A DNA stretch of 64,000 bases. It comes from Nitrososphaeria archaeon. GTDB taxonomy: Archaea > Thermoproteota > Nitrososphaeria > JACIWG01. Shown here in pieces: positions 1 to 8,079 of this stretch (position 1 is its first letter; each line of letters starts with the position of its first letter). The translations under genes and the position numbers were made by a program. Where the stretch lies: NCBI GenBank assembly GCA_029776065.1, contig JARVJP010000009.1, positions 516,514-580,513 on the forward strand. Direction: 5' to 3'. Under the pieces are notes generated by a model, which worked only from the letters and a program-made list of their open reading frames with translations, was not told the DNA's origin and did not search any database.

Positions 1-204
1 GATAGACCCGTTTAACGCTCTAAAAGATTCGAGCATCCCTGTAAAGAGGATGCATTGGTCTTCAGATAATAGGACATAGCTCCCACCCCAGAAGTTTGTC
101 AGATAATAGATGTTCTCAGGTGATGAGACTAGGACATATCTTAAACACATTCTTTCAGCCTTTGAAAGAAGATTCTTCCTTCTCTCAGCTAAGTTAGGAA
201 ACAA
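1..204 (-). CDS. M24 (Xaa-Pro dipeptidase-like) peptidase, N-terminal fragment
   Basis: This reading frame starts near 204 and runs off the left edge of the window, so only about 68 residues are visible. The translation contains VSSPENIYYLTNFWGG, the hallmark of the creatinase/prolidase N-terminal domain that precedes the metal-dependent pita-bread domain of M24 aminopeptidases. The metal ligands would lie outside the window. The start is taken as TTG at 204, which gives a sensible beginning (FPNLAERR). An ATG at 150 is an alternative but would cut into the domain. The frame is closed upstream by a stop at 238-240. An AT-rich TATA-like element at about 235-246 would place transcription start close to the TTG. 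It diverges from smc. The family call is firm from the motif. Substrate and exact product are not visible. Confidence 0.7.
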   Translation of the reverse strand, partial: MFPNLAERRKNLLSKAERMCLRYVLVSSPENIYYLTNFWGGSYVLLSEDQCILFTGMLESFRALNGSI

Positions 205-310
205 TCTATCACAGAAGCTTTTTCGGAGGTGAGTAATTTAAATTTACCTCCCTCCAACCTAAAAAATATTAATATTCTACTAATTGCTCTGTATGCTGTA
301 AAGAGTAATA
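205..310. promoter_or_regulatory. Divergent promoter region between the M24 peptidase and smc
   Basis: This gap separates two outward-facing genes. A TATA-like stretch at about 264-276 (AAATATTAATATT) lies some 35 bases before the smc start. A second at about 235-246 faces the peptidase gene. No strong Shine-Dalgarno sequence precedes either start. The assignment rests on position and base composition only. Confidence 0.4.
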
Positions 311-3300
311 ATGATTTACATAAAGAGAATAGAGATAGAAGGCTTCAAAACCTTTGGTAAAAAAGTAGTTCTAAACTTGGAGCCAGGATATATCTCTGTA
401 ACAGGCCTTAATGGGTCTGGAAAATCTAACATCTTTGACGCCATTCTTTTTGCCCTCGGAGAAAGTAGTTTAAAGACTCTGAGAGCGACTAATCTTAAAG
501 GCCTGCTCTTCGACGGTGGTGTAAGTGGTGCCAGGTCTTCCAAAGCTGTTGTTTCAATTCAATTTGATAATACCAGCAGAGAGATCCCTGTGGACTCGGA
601 CACGGTCACCTTCACTAGGGAGCTCCGTGAAAACGGTGAATCCGTTTTCAAGATAAATAACAAGCATGTCTCAAAACAGATGGTCCTCAACCTAACGCAG
701 TTGTGTCTAATATCCCCTGAAGCCTTCAACGTTGTGTTGCAGGGTATGATAAATAGGATTGCAGAGCTCAGACCGGATGAGCGTCGTCGTCTCCTAGAAA
801 GCTTGGTTGGTGTTGCGCAGTTTGATGAGAAGAAGGCTGAAGCTATGAAAAATTTAGAGCAAGCCACCCACAAACTTGAGATCGCCTTCGCACGAATTGG
901 TGAGATTAGGACGATGTTAAGGAAGAACGAGGAAGGTAGAAATAACCTCCTAAGGTATCGGTTTTTGGAAGAGGAAATAAGGTATTTGAATGCTATGAAA
1001 ACCTCTAAGTCGATCTTATCCCTCTCTTCAGCTATTAACTCTCTAAACTCAGACCTTGAGGAGGAGCGTTCTTCATTAAAGAAGAAGCAGCATGATAGGG
1101 AGTTGATAAGCTCTGAAATAGAATCACTTAAAGCGGCTAGAAGTGAATTCATAGCTTCTGTTTCAGATCCTTCTAAGACGTTCGTCAACTATGAAATGGA
1201 ATTGGCATCTTTACAGACCAGGATCTCTTCTCTAGATTCTTCTATTAGGAACTTAGAGCATAGAAACTTGGAGATAGAACAAGATTTAACTACACTCAAC
1301 AATATGCTTACAGGGCTTGAAACTGATGTAAGCGCCGTAAAAGTTTCTTTGGAAAAGATTAAAGCAGAAAAGGAAAACAAAGAATTAGAGAAAAATCAAC
1401 TATCTCAGAAGATCAAATCCTTGTCGGTTCAGATCAACGATAAAACAAAATATATTTCGGAAATAAAAATGGAAAAACTTCGCACAGAACAGAAGATAAG
1501 AAAGATAGACTCGTTTTTAGAAAAAATAAATTCACTTAAGAATAATCTTATCTCTGTTCAAACTAAATTGAATTACAGATATAGTGTTCTAGATAGTAAA
1601 CAAAAGTCTTTTTCTGTTGTTTTAAATGAATTAAGGCAGACTTTGACTAATCTAGATAATCTTCTACAAGCCGAATCTTCTCAAATTGTTTCAGTCTCTA
1701 AATCATATGAAGACATAGAGAATCGTAGGAGAATCATGATCGACGCTATTCGAGCTTCGTTAAATACTATGGAGAAGGTACAACTAACGATAGTAAAGGC
1801 TGAAATGGCTAGGAGAATTGCTAAGCAGGTCTTTGATGCGGAAGGCTTGCAAAGACTTGTAGACCTCGCCAGAACAGGCGTGGTGGGAAGTGGAATTGGT
1901 TTTGTGAGGGATATAATCCAGTTCGATGAACAGTACTCTAAAGCTGTACTTTCTGTTTGTGGTTTTTGGATCAACGCTATCGTAGTTAAGGACATTGAAT
2001 CCTCTCAGAAGCTCATAGAGCTAGCTGAAAAGATTTCCACCAAACAGTTTAACATGGTCGTCCTTTCAGAGATCAATCCTGTAAAGGTCACTAAGCTGCC
2101 AGAGGATCTAAATATCCTCGGATATCTTTTTGAATTGGTAAAGGTTCCTGAAGAATATGACAACCTAAAATACTTCCTGTTCCAGAACACCGTTCTCGTT
2201 AGGGATGAAAAGAGCGCGTTTGAGCTTTCTAAGGAAGGACTAAGGTGCGTTACTGTAGATGGTGCTGTGTTTGAACCATTTAACGCGGCGTATTTCTCGA
2301 GCTTTCCAAACTTATTCGAAGAAGCTGTTGTTCCTTATGGAGGGGAAGAATACTATAGCGAACTTGAAAAGGCAATTGTTCGTCTTAAAAGGTTGGTTGA
2401 AAGAAGACAAGAAGACTTAGCGAGCCTTGAAGTTAAAGGGAAAGACATGCTCGAAAGGAAGGCTTTGATCTCAAAGAACCTTGGCCAGATACATGGGGAA
2501 GTGGACGCGTTAATTAAGTTCGTTAAAAAGTATTCTGAAACATATGATATTAACCAGAAGAAATTCGACGCCGTCAAGGCTAAGCTCATGAAGGTCGATT
2601 CACGCTTAAAAAGATTGCAAGAGAAGTATGACAAGTTGCTTAGGAAAAAGCAAGCCTTATCAAGCGTAATCCAAAGCGAAGAAGAAAACACCCAAGCTCA
2701 GATGTTGCTAAGTCTTAACGACGAGCTTTCAGCCCTTAATTCACAGCATCAATCTGTTATTAATCAACTTAATGAGATCAATCTTCAGCTCACCCAAACG
2801 AAGAATAGACTTGAAAACGACCTCTTGGTGTCATATAACACTACCAAAAAGAGTATTGAAAAACTACACCTAGAACTTGATGCAAATAAGAAGAAGATCG
2901 AAGAAAATAGGGTTCTCCTAAAGGAAGCGCAATCCGCCTACGCTTCTTTAAAGTCGAAGGAAGAAGAATTTCGTCGTGCCTCAACAGATATGCAGAAGAC
3001 TTTGTCAGAATACGATTCGCAAATAGGTGAAAAGACAGCCCAGTTCAACTCTTTAAATGAATTAATAAGCAAGTCGACGGTTAGAATAAACCAGCTCTCC
3101 TCAAAAATTGAAAGTTTGAAAGAGAGGATGCAGTCGGAGTACAACACGTTAAGGATGTTCGGTTACGAGTCTACGATAGAATATTTAGATGGGTGTGAGC
3201 CTCTACTCTCGCTTCTTGAGCAGGAGGCATCCGAACTAAAGATGATGCTGAACTATTTAGCTGAGAAAGACTATGAGAACGTTTTTGAAAGCTATAAGAA

Positions 3301-3850
3301 CCTCTCTCTCCGAAGCAATCAACTAGAAGAAGAAAAGAATAGCATAATAGACCTAATTGAGCAGATAGAAGAGAAAAAGAGAAACGTCTTCATGGAAGCG
3401 TTTGAGAAGATAGATAGGAATTTAAGAGCGATATTCAAGGAGCTTACAGACGGAGACGCTTGGCTTGAAGTAGAAAAACCAGACGACATATTCCAAGGGG
3501 GGATTTATTTGATGGTTCGGTTTCCTGGTAAGAAACCTAAAGAATCACTGATGTTAAGTGGGGGAGAAAAGACTATCACAACTGTTGCATTTATATTAGC
3601 TATGCAAAGCGCCTTTAAGTCACCCTTTTACCTCTTAGATGAAATAGATGCTCACCTTGATGCTATAAACTTGGAGCGGCTCATAAACATACTTTACGAT
3701 AGGTCAAAAGAGTCTCAGATCATATTGATCACGCTAAAGGATGTGACGCTTTCAAAGGCCGATAAGATTTTTGGGGTTTATCAGAGAGAAGGTTATGCAA
3801 ACGTAGTAGAGTATACTCCTGGGATAAAAGTTAAGGAGGCTCAGCAATGA
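311..3850 (+). CDS. smc: Chromosome segregation ATPase SMC
   Basis: The protein has 1179 residues, the usual length for SMC. It shows the ABC-type head in two halves: a Walker A motif GLNGSGKS at residues 32-39, and near the C terminus the signature LSGGEK at about 1082-1087 and Walker B ending in D1110-E1111. Between them are two long heptad-rich coiled coils around a hinge at roughly 510-660. SMC dimers with kleisin partners compact and segregate chromosomes. The neighbours confirm this: the stop overlaps the start of scpA by four bases (ATGA), and scpB follows directly. This separates it from Rad50, which would have a zinc hook (CxxC) at the apex and a mre11 neighbour, neither of which is seen. 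ATG at 311 is the only start that keeps the N-terminal beta strand. Confidence 0.97.
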   Translation: MIYIKRIEIEGFKTFGKKVVLNLEPGYISVTGLNGSGKSNIFDAILFALGESSLKTLRATNLKGLLFDGGVSGARSSKAVVSIQFDNTSREIPVDSDTVTFTRELRENGESVFKINNKHVSKQMVLNLTQLCLISPEAFNVVLQGMINRIAELRPDERRRLLESLVGVAQFDEKKAEAMKNLEQATHKLEIAFARIGEIRTMLRKNEEGRNNLLRYRFLEEEIRYLNAMKTSKSILSLSSAINSLNSDLEEERSSLKKKQHDRELISSEIESLKAARSEFIASVSDPSKTFVNYEMELASLQTRISSLDSSIRNLEHRNLEIEQDLTTLNNMLTGLETDVSAVKVSLEKIKAEKENKELEKNQLSQKIKSLSVQINDKTKYISEIKMEKLRTEQKIRKIDSFLEKINSLKNNLISVQTKLNYRYSVLDSKQKSFSVVLNELRQTLTNLDNLLQAESSQIVSVSKSYEDIENRRRIMIDAIRASLNTMEKVQLTIVKAEMARRIAKQVFDAEGLQRLVDLARTGVVGSGIGFVRDIIQFDEQYSKAVLSVCGFWINAIVVKDIESSQKLIELAEKISTKQFNMVVLSEINPVKVTKLPEDLNILGYLFELVKVPEEYDNLKYFLFQNTVLVRDEKSAFELSKEGLRCVTVDGAVFEPFNAAYFSSFPNLFEEAVVPYGGEEYYSELEKAIVRLKRLVERRQEDLASLEVKGKDMLERKALISKNLGQIHGEVDALIKFVKKYSETYDINQKKFDAVKAKLMKVDSRLKRLQEKYDKLLRKKQALSSVIQSEEENTQAQMLLSLNDELSALNSQHQSVINQLNEINLQLTQTKNRLENDLLVSYNTTKKSIEKLHLELDANKKKIEENRVLLKEAQSAYASLKSKEEEFRRASTDMQKTLSEYDSQIGEKTAQFNSLNELISKSTVRINQLSSKIESLKERMQSEYNTLRMFGYESTIEYLDGCEPLLSLLEQEASELKMMLNYLAEKDYENVFESYKNLSLRSNQLEEEKNSIIDLIEQIEEKKRNVFMEAFEKIDRNLRAIFKELTDGDAWLEVEKPDDIFQGGIYLMVRFPGKKPKESLMLSGGEKTITTVAFILAMQSAFKSPFYLLDEIDAHLDAINLERLINILYDRSKESQIILITLKDVTLSKADKIFGVYQREGYANVVEYTPGIKVKEAQQ

Positions 3851-4488
3851 ATAGTCGAATTCCTCTAACAAAGGCTCCACTAAAGTTCCTTGTCGACCCT
3901 GAAGACATCTCAAAGAGGAGGGCATGGGATCTTAATGTTTCGGAACTGCTTAAGCAGTTCTACTCCGTTTACTCAGTAGAGGGATCCAAGGATTTGAGGT
4001 TGTTTGGGACGGTGGCTTTATCGTCCTCAATAATATTTAAACTCCAAGTTGAATCTTTCTTCTTATTTGAGAAACAGTCCACTAGAGTTGAAGTGAACGA
4101 AATCTCTTTGCCATCAATTATAGAGGTACCATATAGGCATGAATCGTATTCGACCTCTGTCGAAGACCTTTTGACCGCTTTAGAGAAGATAATCGCTTCT
4201 GCTTCAACCATTAAGGTGAAAAAAGAGGAAACGCTGGTTCCTGTTCCAAGCTTAGAGTTGCCTGTAGACCCCTTCATAATGAACATTAATGAGACCTTAA
4301 AGGAGTTTAAGAAAAAGCTTCTTTTGATCATGGATGAATCACATAAAATCAGTTTTAAGGGTATGGTTAAAGATCTGTCGATATTGGAGGTAGTTCGTCA
4401 TTTTATTTTATGCCTCTTTGTAGCTCAAGAGCAGTTTGCTGATCTTGAGCAAACAGGCGATGATATCATCATTAGGGTGTTGGTGTGA
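3847..4488 (+). CDS. scpA: Segregation and condensation protein A (kleisin)
   Basis: This 213-residue protein is the kleisin subunit of the SMC complex. The N-terminal part has the ScpA pattern of an aspartate-leucine-rich helix followed by a helix that would contact the SMC neck (about residues 25-80). The C-terminal 50 residues resemble the kleisin winged helix that binds the SMC head (KDLSILEVVRHFILCLFVAQEQ). It is somewhat shorter than bacterial ScpA of about 250 residues. The middle section is low in conservation, as expected for the flexible linker. Its ATG overlaps the smc stop, and its own stop overlaps the scpB start, so translation of all three is probably coupled. The name rests on weak sequence similarity plus very strong gene context. 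Confidence 0.85.
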   Translation: MNSRIPLTKAPLKFLVDPEDISKRRAWDLNVSELLKQFYSVYSVEGSKDLRLFGTVALSSSIIFKLQVESFFLFEKQSTRVEVNEISLPSIIEVPYRHESYSTSVEDLLTALEKIIASASTIKVKKEETLVPVPSLELPVDPFIMNINETLKEFKKKLLLIMDESHKISFKGMVKDLSILEVVRHFILCLFVAQEQFADLEQTGDDIIIRVLV

Positions 4489-5033
4489 TGAATAAAGAGG
4501 AAATAAGTGTCCTCAAAGGGAGGATTGAGGCGGCATTGTACGCTAGCGGTCGCCCTCTTAACTTAGATGATCTGTCTAAAGCAACAGGTGTTTACTCTAA
4601 AAGGAAGAATCTTTTGTTAGCTAGGGAAGTACAGTCTACTTATAACTCGTTTTCGAACGCTTTAGAAATCGTCGAACTTCAAGGTAACTTGTTTGCCATG
4701 CAATTGAGGTCAGAATATAACCAGATCGCTAGAAAGTTCGCTACAAAACCTTTAGTGCCCGAAGTCGTTTTAAAAACCTTATCTTATATTGCTTTTTATC
4801 AGCCAATAACGATTAAGGATATCGTTCATCATATAGGGCCTAAAGCATATAGGCATCTCTCTATCTTGACAGCTTTAGAGTTCGTCACTATTGTTTCAGG
4901 CTCTAAGCCTAGAACTTATATCACAACATCTCATTTCTCTGAATATTTTGGGTTAAGTAAGGACATTGAAGTTCTTAAGCAGGAACTTAGGGCTAGGACT
5001 CCTAAAGGGTTACAGATGCCTAAGAATACTTAA
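4488..5033 (+). CDS. scpB: Segregation and condensation protein B
   Basis: This protein of about 181 residues is the tandem winged-helix accessory subunit of the SMC-ScpA complex. The opening (KGRIEAALYASGRPLNLDDL) is the typical ScpB start, in which the first winged helix begins. A second winged-helix unit follows from about residue 95 (VLKTLSYIAFYQPITIKDI). ATG at 4488 shares one base with the scpA stop codon TGA. A GTG at 4485 is in frame and would add one residue. Third gene of a tight smc-scpA-scpB operon. Many archaea carry smc without an adjacent scpB, so the intact trio is worth noting. Identification is solid from both sequence and context. Confidence 0.9.
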   Translation: MNKEEISVLKGRIEAALYASGRPLNLDDLSKATGVYSKRKNLLLAREVQSTYNSFSNALEIVELQGNLFAMQLRSEYNQIARKFATKPLVPEVVLKTLSYIAFYQPITIKDIVHHIGPKAYRHLSILTALEFVTIVSGSKPRTYITTSHFSEYFGLSKDIEVLKQELRARTPKGLQMPKNT

Positions 5034-5054
5034 CGCGAGTGGCTGTAACTAAGG

Positions 5055-5066
5055 AAAAGTATATTA
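5055..5066 (+). promoter_or_regulatory. TATA box for the S8e operon
   Basis: AAAAGTATATTA lies about 45 bases before the S8e start. Transcription beginning 25 bases downstream would leave a leader of some 20 to 25 bases, containing AAGGTG at 5095-5100 as a plausible ribosome binding site. Confidence 0.4.
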
Positions 5067-5108
5067 CGCCATGATTTTTAACTTCAACCGCATCAAGGTG
5101 TTGTTAGA

Positions 5109-5495
5109 ATGCCTAAATACGTAGAGAATCTGGGTAAGCGAAAAGTAACTGGGGGAGTTAAAACACCAAATAGGGGGAGGAGAGCGTATGAGCAGCATAA
5201 TTACCCTATCGAAACTAAAATTAGCGAAGACCAGAGAATCATTAAGAAGACTAAGGGTGGAGGAATTAAGGTCAAGTCTTTATCTGCCCAGTTTGCGAAT
5301 GTGGTGGATCCTTTATCTAAAGTGACTAAGAAGGTTAAAATATTAAGGATGATAACTAATCCTGCTAGTAAAGATTTGACGAGAAAGAATATTATTACTA
5401 AGGGTGCGTTGATAGAAACAGAGCTCGGCCCTGCGAGGATCACATCGAGACCTGGGCAAAATGGCGTTGTTAACGCTGTTTTGACGAAGCGGTAA
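5109..5495 (+). CDS. rps8e: Small ribosomal subunit protein S8e
   Basis: The 128-residue basic protein matches archaeal S8e: the KVTGGVKTPNRGRRAYEQ opening, a central SLSAQFANVVDP segment, and a C terminus with GQNGVVNAVLTKR. S8e is a component of the 30S subunit shared by archaea and eukaryotes. It leads a cluster (S8e, SRP19, Gar1, TFB) that is familiar from other archaeal genomes. ATG at 5109 is preceded by AAGGTG as a likely ribosome binding site. Length and composition are normal. Confidence 0.95.
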   Translation: MPKYVENLGKRKVTGGVKTPNRGRRAYEQHNYPIETKISEDQRIIKKTKGGGIKVKSLSAQFANVVDPLSKVTKKVKILRMITNPASKDLTRKNIITKGALIETELGPARITSRPGQNGVVNAVLTKR

Positions 5496-5501
5496 TAAAA
5501 A

Positions 5502-5801
5502 TTGAAGGACTACAACCGTATAGTTTTGTGGCTGGATTATTTTAATTCAAAACTTTCTAGGAAGGAGGGAAGAAAAGTTCCTCTGAATATAGCGGTGAAT
5601 TCTCCTACTTTAGCTGAACTCTTAGAGTCTGTTAGAAGACTAGGGTATAATGCCGAAGCTGTGAACGCTAGATACCCTAAGAGGTATTATGTTGAAAGTG
5701 GCTATGTGTCTGTCAATAAAGTTAAGAGCAAGAACATGACTTTGAAGGAGGTAGCAAGGATACTAGGCTCTGTTAGAGGCGTGAGTCGGCAAAAGGATTA
5801 A
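5502..5801 (+). CDS. srp19: Signal recognition particle 19 kDa protein
   Basis: This 99-residue protein binds SRP RNA and helps SRP54 assemble on it, so it acts in co-translational targeting to the membrane. Diagnostic pieces are DYFNSKLSRKEGRKVP near the N terminus and the YPKRYYVESGYVSV segment near residue 60-75. The start is TTG at 5502, six bases after the S8e stop, so the genes are co-transcribed and probably translationally linked. Length is typical of archaeal SRP19. The SRP RNA gene and SRP54 are not in this window. Confidence 0.92.
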   Translation: MKDYNRIVLWLDYFNSKLSRKEGRKVPLNIAVNSPTLAELLESVRRLGYNAEAVNARYPKRYYVESGYVSVNKVKSKNMTLKEVARILGSVRGVSRQKD

Positions 5802-5832
5802 GTTTAAATTAGATGACATAAGTAAACCTGTT

Positions 5833-6060
5833 GTGAAGAAGTTAGGCAAAGTTTTACATCAGGCTAAAAGTGGAAACCTTATTTTAAAGACAGACATCTT
5901 TCTAAAGCCATCTGTGCCAGTTTATGATGCATCAAATAGGAAGGTTGGCTATGTTATCGAAACCTTCGGCCCTGTGTCATCACCATACGTCTCCGTAAAG
6001 CCGACTACGGATAGAGTTAGAAAGCTTATAGGGGCTCATTTATATATAGAAAGGGAGTAG
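5833..6060 (+). CDS. gar1: H/ACA ribonucleoprotein protein Gar1
   Basis: This 75-residue protein is the Gar1 component of H/ACA ribonucleoproteins, which guide pseudouridylation of rRNA through Cbf5. The single beta-barrel domain is recognisable from VPVYDASNRKVGYVIETFGPV and the following YVSVKP strand. Archaeal Gar1 lacks the glycine-arginine tails of the eukaryotic protein, as here. The start is GTG at 5833. No ATG or better start lies upstream in frame. It sits between srp19 and tfb, an arrangement seen in many archaea, where gar1 and tfb are commonly adjacent. Confidence 0.92.
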   Translation: MKKLGKVLHQAKSGNLILKTDIFLKPSVPVYDASNRKVGYVIETFGPVSSPYVSVKPTTDRVRKLIGAHLYIERE

Positions 6061-6065
6061 ATAAC

Positions 6066-6992
6066 TTGAGTACAGCAAGTGACGATTCTTCACAAAAATG
6101 TCCCCTTTGTGGTTTAGGGTTGATCAATGACCTTGAATCAGGGGAGTTGATATGCCCTAAGTGTGGTATAGTTGTTCGAGACAAAGTGGTCGACAGTCAT
6201 CCGGAATGGAAAGCGATCGATCTTGAAGATAAGCAAAGGCGTGTTCGAGTTGGAGCACCGATGACCTATCTTTTGCATGATGAAGGATTAAGCACACTAG
6301 TAGGTGACAAGCCTTACGGCCTCGGGTCGAACTTTCAGCAGGCTAATGATGCTAGAAAGATAAAGGCTACGTCTTCTATGGTTAGGGTGAATGCTGACGA
6401 ACGTTCCTTGATGAAGCTACTGGAGAAAGTAGATGATCTGGCTTCTAGACTTTCTTTACCAAATAATGTGGCTGAGACTGCTGCCTATTATATTCGATCC
6501 TCCAAGGTTAAAGCCTTCTCAAAGAATAAGGGGCAGAAGGAGATCGCTGCTGCCATGATATATCTGGCTTGCCGCGTTTGCAACGTTAATAGGACGTTGA
6601 AAGAGATTGTAGATCTTTCTGATTTACAGGAGAAAGATGTTGCTAAGTACTATCGCGCTTTAGCCCAGATCTTCCCAACCTCATCAGTTAAGAGGCCTCG
6701 AGTTTTAAACTACGTAACGAAGCTTTCTAACATATTGAACCTATCTATAAGAGTCGAACGTCTAGCTTTAGACCTAGCTAGGAAAGTTGAAGACTCAGAT
6801 ATCTCACTTGGTAAGAATCCAGCTGGTCTAGCTGCTGCCTGCGTCCATATTGCTGCAACCCTTTTCGATGAACCGGTTTCGTCAGAGAATATTGCTGCAG
6901 AACTAGGTGTGACACCTTTGACAGTTAGAAATAGGACAAAGGAAATCTTAAACGCCTATGACATAACCATATATGTTAAGGGTTTAAAATAG
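6066..6992 (+). CDS. tfb: Transcription initiation factor B (TFB)
   Basis: The 308-residue protein is the archaeal homologue of TFIIB, which bridges TBP-bound promoters and RNA polymerase. The N-terminal zinc ribbon has cysteines at residues 12, 15, 30 and 33. The B-reader region follows (DLEDKQRRVRVGAPMTYLLHD), then two cyclin-like repeats from about 110 to 305 that contact TBP and the BRE. The start is TTG at 6066, five bases after the gar1 stop. Everything needed for a working TFB is present, including the ribbon that is lost in some paralogues. Confidence 0.97.
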   Translation: MSTASDDSSQKCPLCGLGLINDLESGELICPKCGIVVRDKVVDSHPEWKAIDLEDKQRRVRVGAPMTYLLHDEGLSTLVGDKPYGLGSNFQQANDARKIKATSSMVRVNADERSLMKLLEKVDDLASRLSLPNNVAETAAYYIRSSKVKAFSKNKGQKEIAAAMIYLACRVCNVNRTLKEIVDLSDLQEKDVAKYYRALAQIFPTSSVKRPRVLNYVTKLSNILNLSIRVERLALDLARKVEDSDISLGKNPAGLAAACVHIAATLFDEPVSSENIAAELGVTPLTVRNRTKEILNAYDITIYVKGLK

Positions 6993-7018
6993 AAAATCTT
7001 ATAGCCAACTTCTCAGAT

Positions 7019-7030
7019 AAATATATTTAC
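7019..7030 (+). promoter_or_regulatory. TATA box for the RPC34-like gene
   Basis: AAATATATTTAC lies about 30 bases before the ATG at 7056, so the mRNA would have almost no leader. Assigned by position and composition. Confidence 0.4.
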
Positions 7031-7055
7031 ATATTAAAACCAGGGATGTGTATTT

Positions 7056-7508
7056 ATGTCGACACAACAATCGAACGAAGGTAATCTTCCAGAAGAAAAG
7101 CTTGATGAAGAAGAACTTGATCTGACTTCTAGGACATATAAGGCTATTGTTGAACATGGGATGGAGGGTATACTGCAAAGTCAGCTTTGGAAAGAACTGA
7201 ATTTGACTAGTAGGGATGGAAGTAGGCTCGCTATTAGGCTAGAAAAAAGAGGTATGATAAGACGTGAGCGTGTCCTCGAGAACGGCAGATGGACTTATCG
7301 ACTCTTCCCAATTAGGATGCCAATAAAGACGGCTTCAATCAGGGATGCTCCTTGTTTGACCTGTAAAGTAATCGAGCAATGCTCTACTGAAGGCCGTATT
7401 TCCCCTAGAGTTTGTAGCATGTTAGAGGAATGGGTTAGGAAAGAGTATCAAGAATATACGTCACATAAGGTAGTTATGAAAGTTGAAACTAAGTCAAGCC
7501 AAACGTGA
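7056..7508 (+). CDS. RPC34-like winged-helix protein with an iron-sulphur motif
   Basis: This 150-residue protein has an acidic N-terminal tail, a winged helix at about residues 25-85 (LWKELNLTSRDGSRLAIRLEKRGMI), and a C-terminal cysteine motif at C100, C103, C109 and C120. That arrangement matches the archaeal relatives of the RNA polymerase III subunit RPC34/RPC39, described in Crenarchaeota and Thaumarchaeota and thought to carry a 4Fe-4S cluster. A role as a transcription factor or polymerase accessory protein is inferred from the family, not shown here. Its position immediately after tfb fits. The end overlaps the next gene by 26 bases. Confidence 0.7.
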   Translation: MSTQQSNEGNLPEEKLDEEELDLTSRTYKAIVEHGMEGILQSQLWKELNLTSRDGSRLAIRLEKRGMIRRERVLENGRWTYRLFPIRMPIKTASIRDAPCLTCKVIEQCSTEGRISPRVCSMLEEWVRKEYQEYTSHKVVMKVETKSSQT

Positions 7509-8079
7509 TTATTATAGGAAGAAGGCAAAGAAGGAAGGGTATAGGAGTAGGGCTGCCTTTAAACTCTCAGAACTAGTCAACAAATATCAGTTGATCCAAG
7601 AAGGTGACTATGTTGTCGATTTTGGCTGTGCGCCAGGCGGATGGCTTCAAGTGACAAGTAAGCTAGTTGGTGCTGAGGGAAGAGTCTTCGGCTTCGATCT
7701 GAAGAAGGTCGACATCAACCTCAGCAACGTCTATACATATGTTCTTGACGTTACGTCTCCTGATGCCTTGAATTTTGTTAAGAAATCGGTTGTTTACGAG
7801 GTTGATTTGATATTATCTGATCTGGCTCCCAATATTGTTGGGGTCTGGGAGCTTGATCATGCTAGACAGATAGATTTAACTTTAAGGGTTATAGATATGG
7901 TGCCTCATCTTCTAAGACCAGGAGGTAATTGCGTGTTTAAGATCTTCCAAGGTCGATACCTCGAATTGGTGAGGGATAGGTTAAAGGAAATGTTTGAAAA
8001 GGTATTCGTCACAAAACCTTCTGCGAGTAGGAAGGAGAGTAGTGAAGTATACGTTGTTTGTTTATCTTTCCTTGGTTAA
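7483..8079 (+). CDS. rlmE: RlmE/FtsJ-type RNA 2'-O-methyltransferase
   Basis: This 198-residue SAM-dependent enzyme methylates ribose 2'-hydroxyls of RNA, most likely 23S rRNA or tRNA. The SAM-binding motif DFGCAPGGW is at about residues 46-54, and the K-D-K-E catalytic tetrad can be assigned to K27, D113, K153 and E188. It is the minimal catalytic domain, without the TRAM extension found in some archaeal homologues. The start is TTG at 7483, inside the end of the RPC34-like gene. No later start preserves the N-terminal RDYYRKKAKKEGYRSRAAFK segment with K27. The 3' end overlaps the convergent trm1 by 18 bases. Confidence 0.93.
   Translation: MKLSQAKRDYYRKKAKKEGYRSRAAFKLSELVNKYQLIQEGDYVVDFGCAPGGWLQVTSKLVGAEGRVFGFDLKKVDINLSNVYTYVLDVTSPDALNFVKKSVVYEVDLILSDLAPNIVGVWELDHARQIDLTLRVIDMVPHLLRPGGNCVFKIFQGRYLELVRDRLKEMFEKVFVTKPSASRKESSEVYVVCLSFLG

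Noticed and set aside
316-3147. Long antisense open frames inside smc and other genes
   Set aside because: They are low-complexity, serine- and leucine-rich shadows of the real coding strand, without start signals or recognisable motifs.
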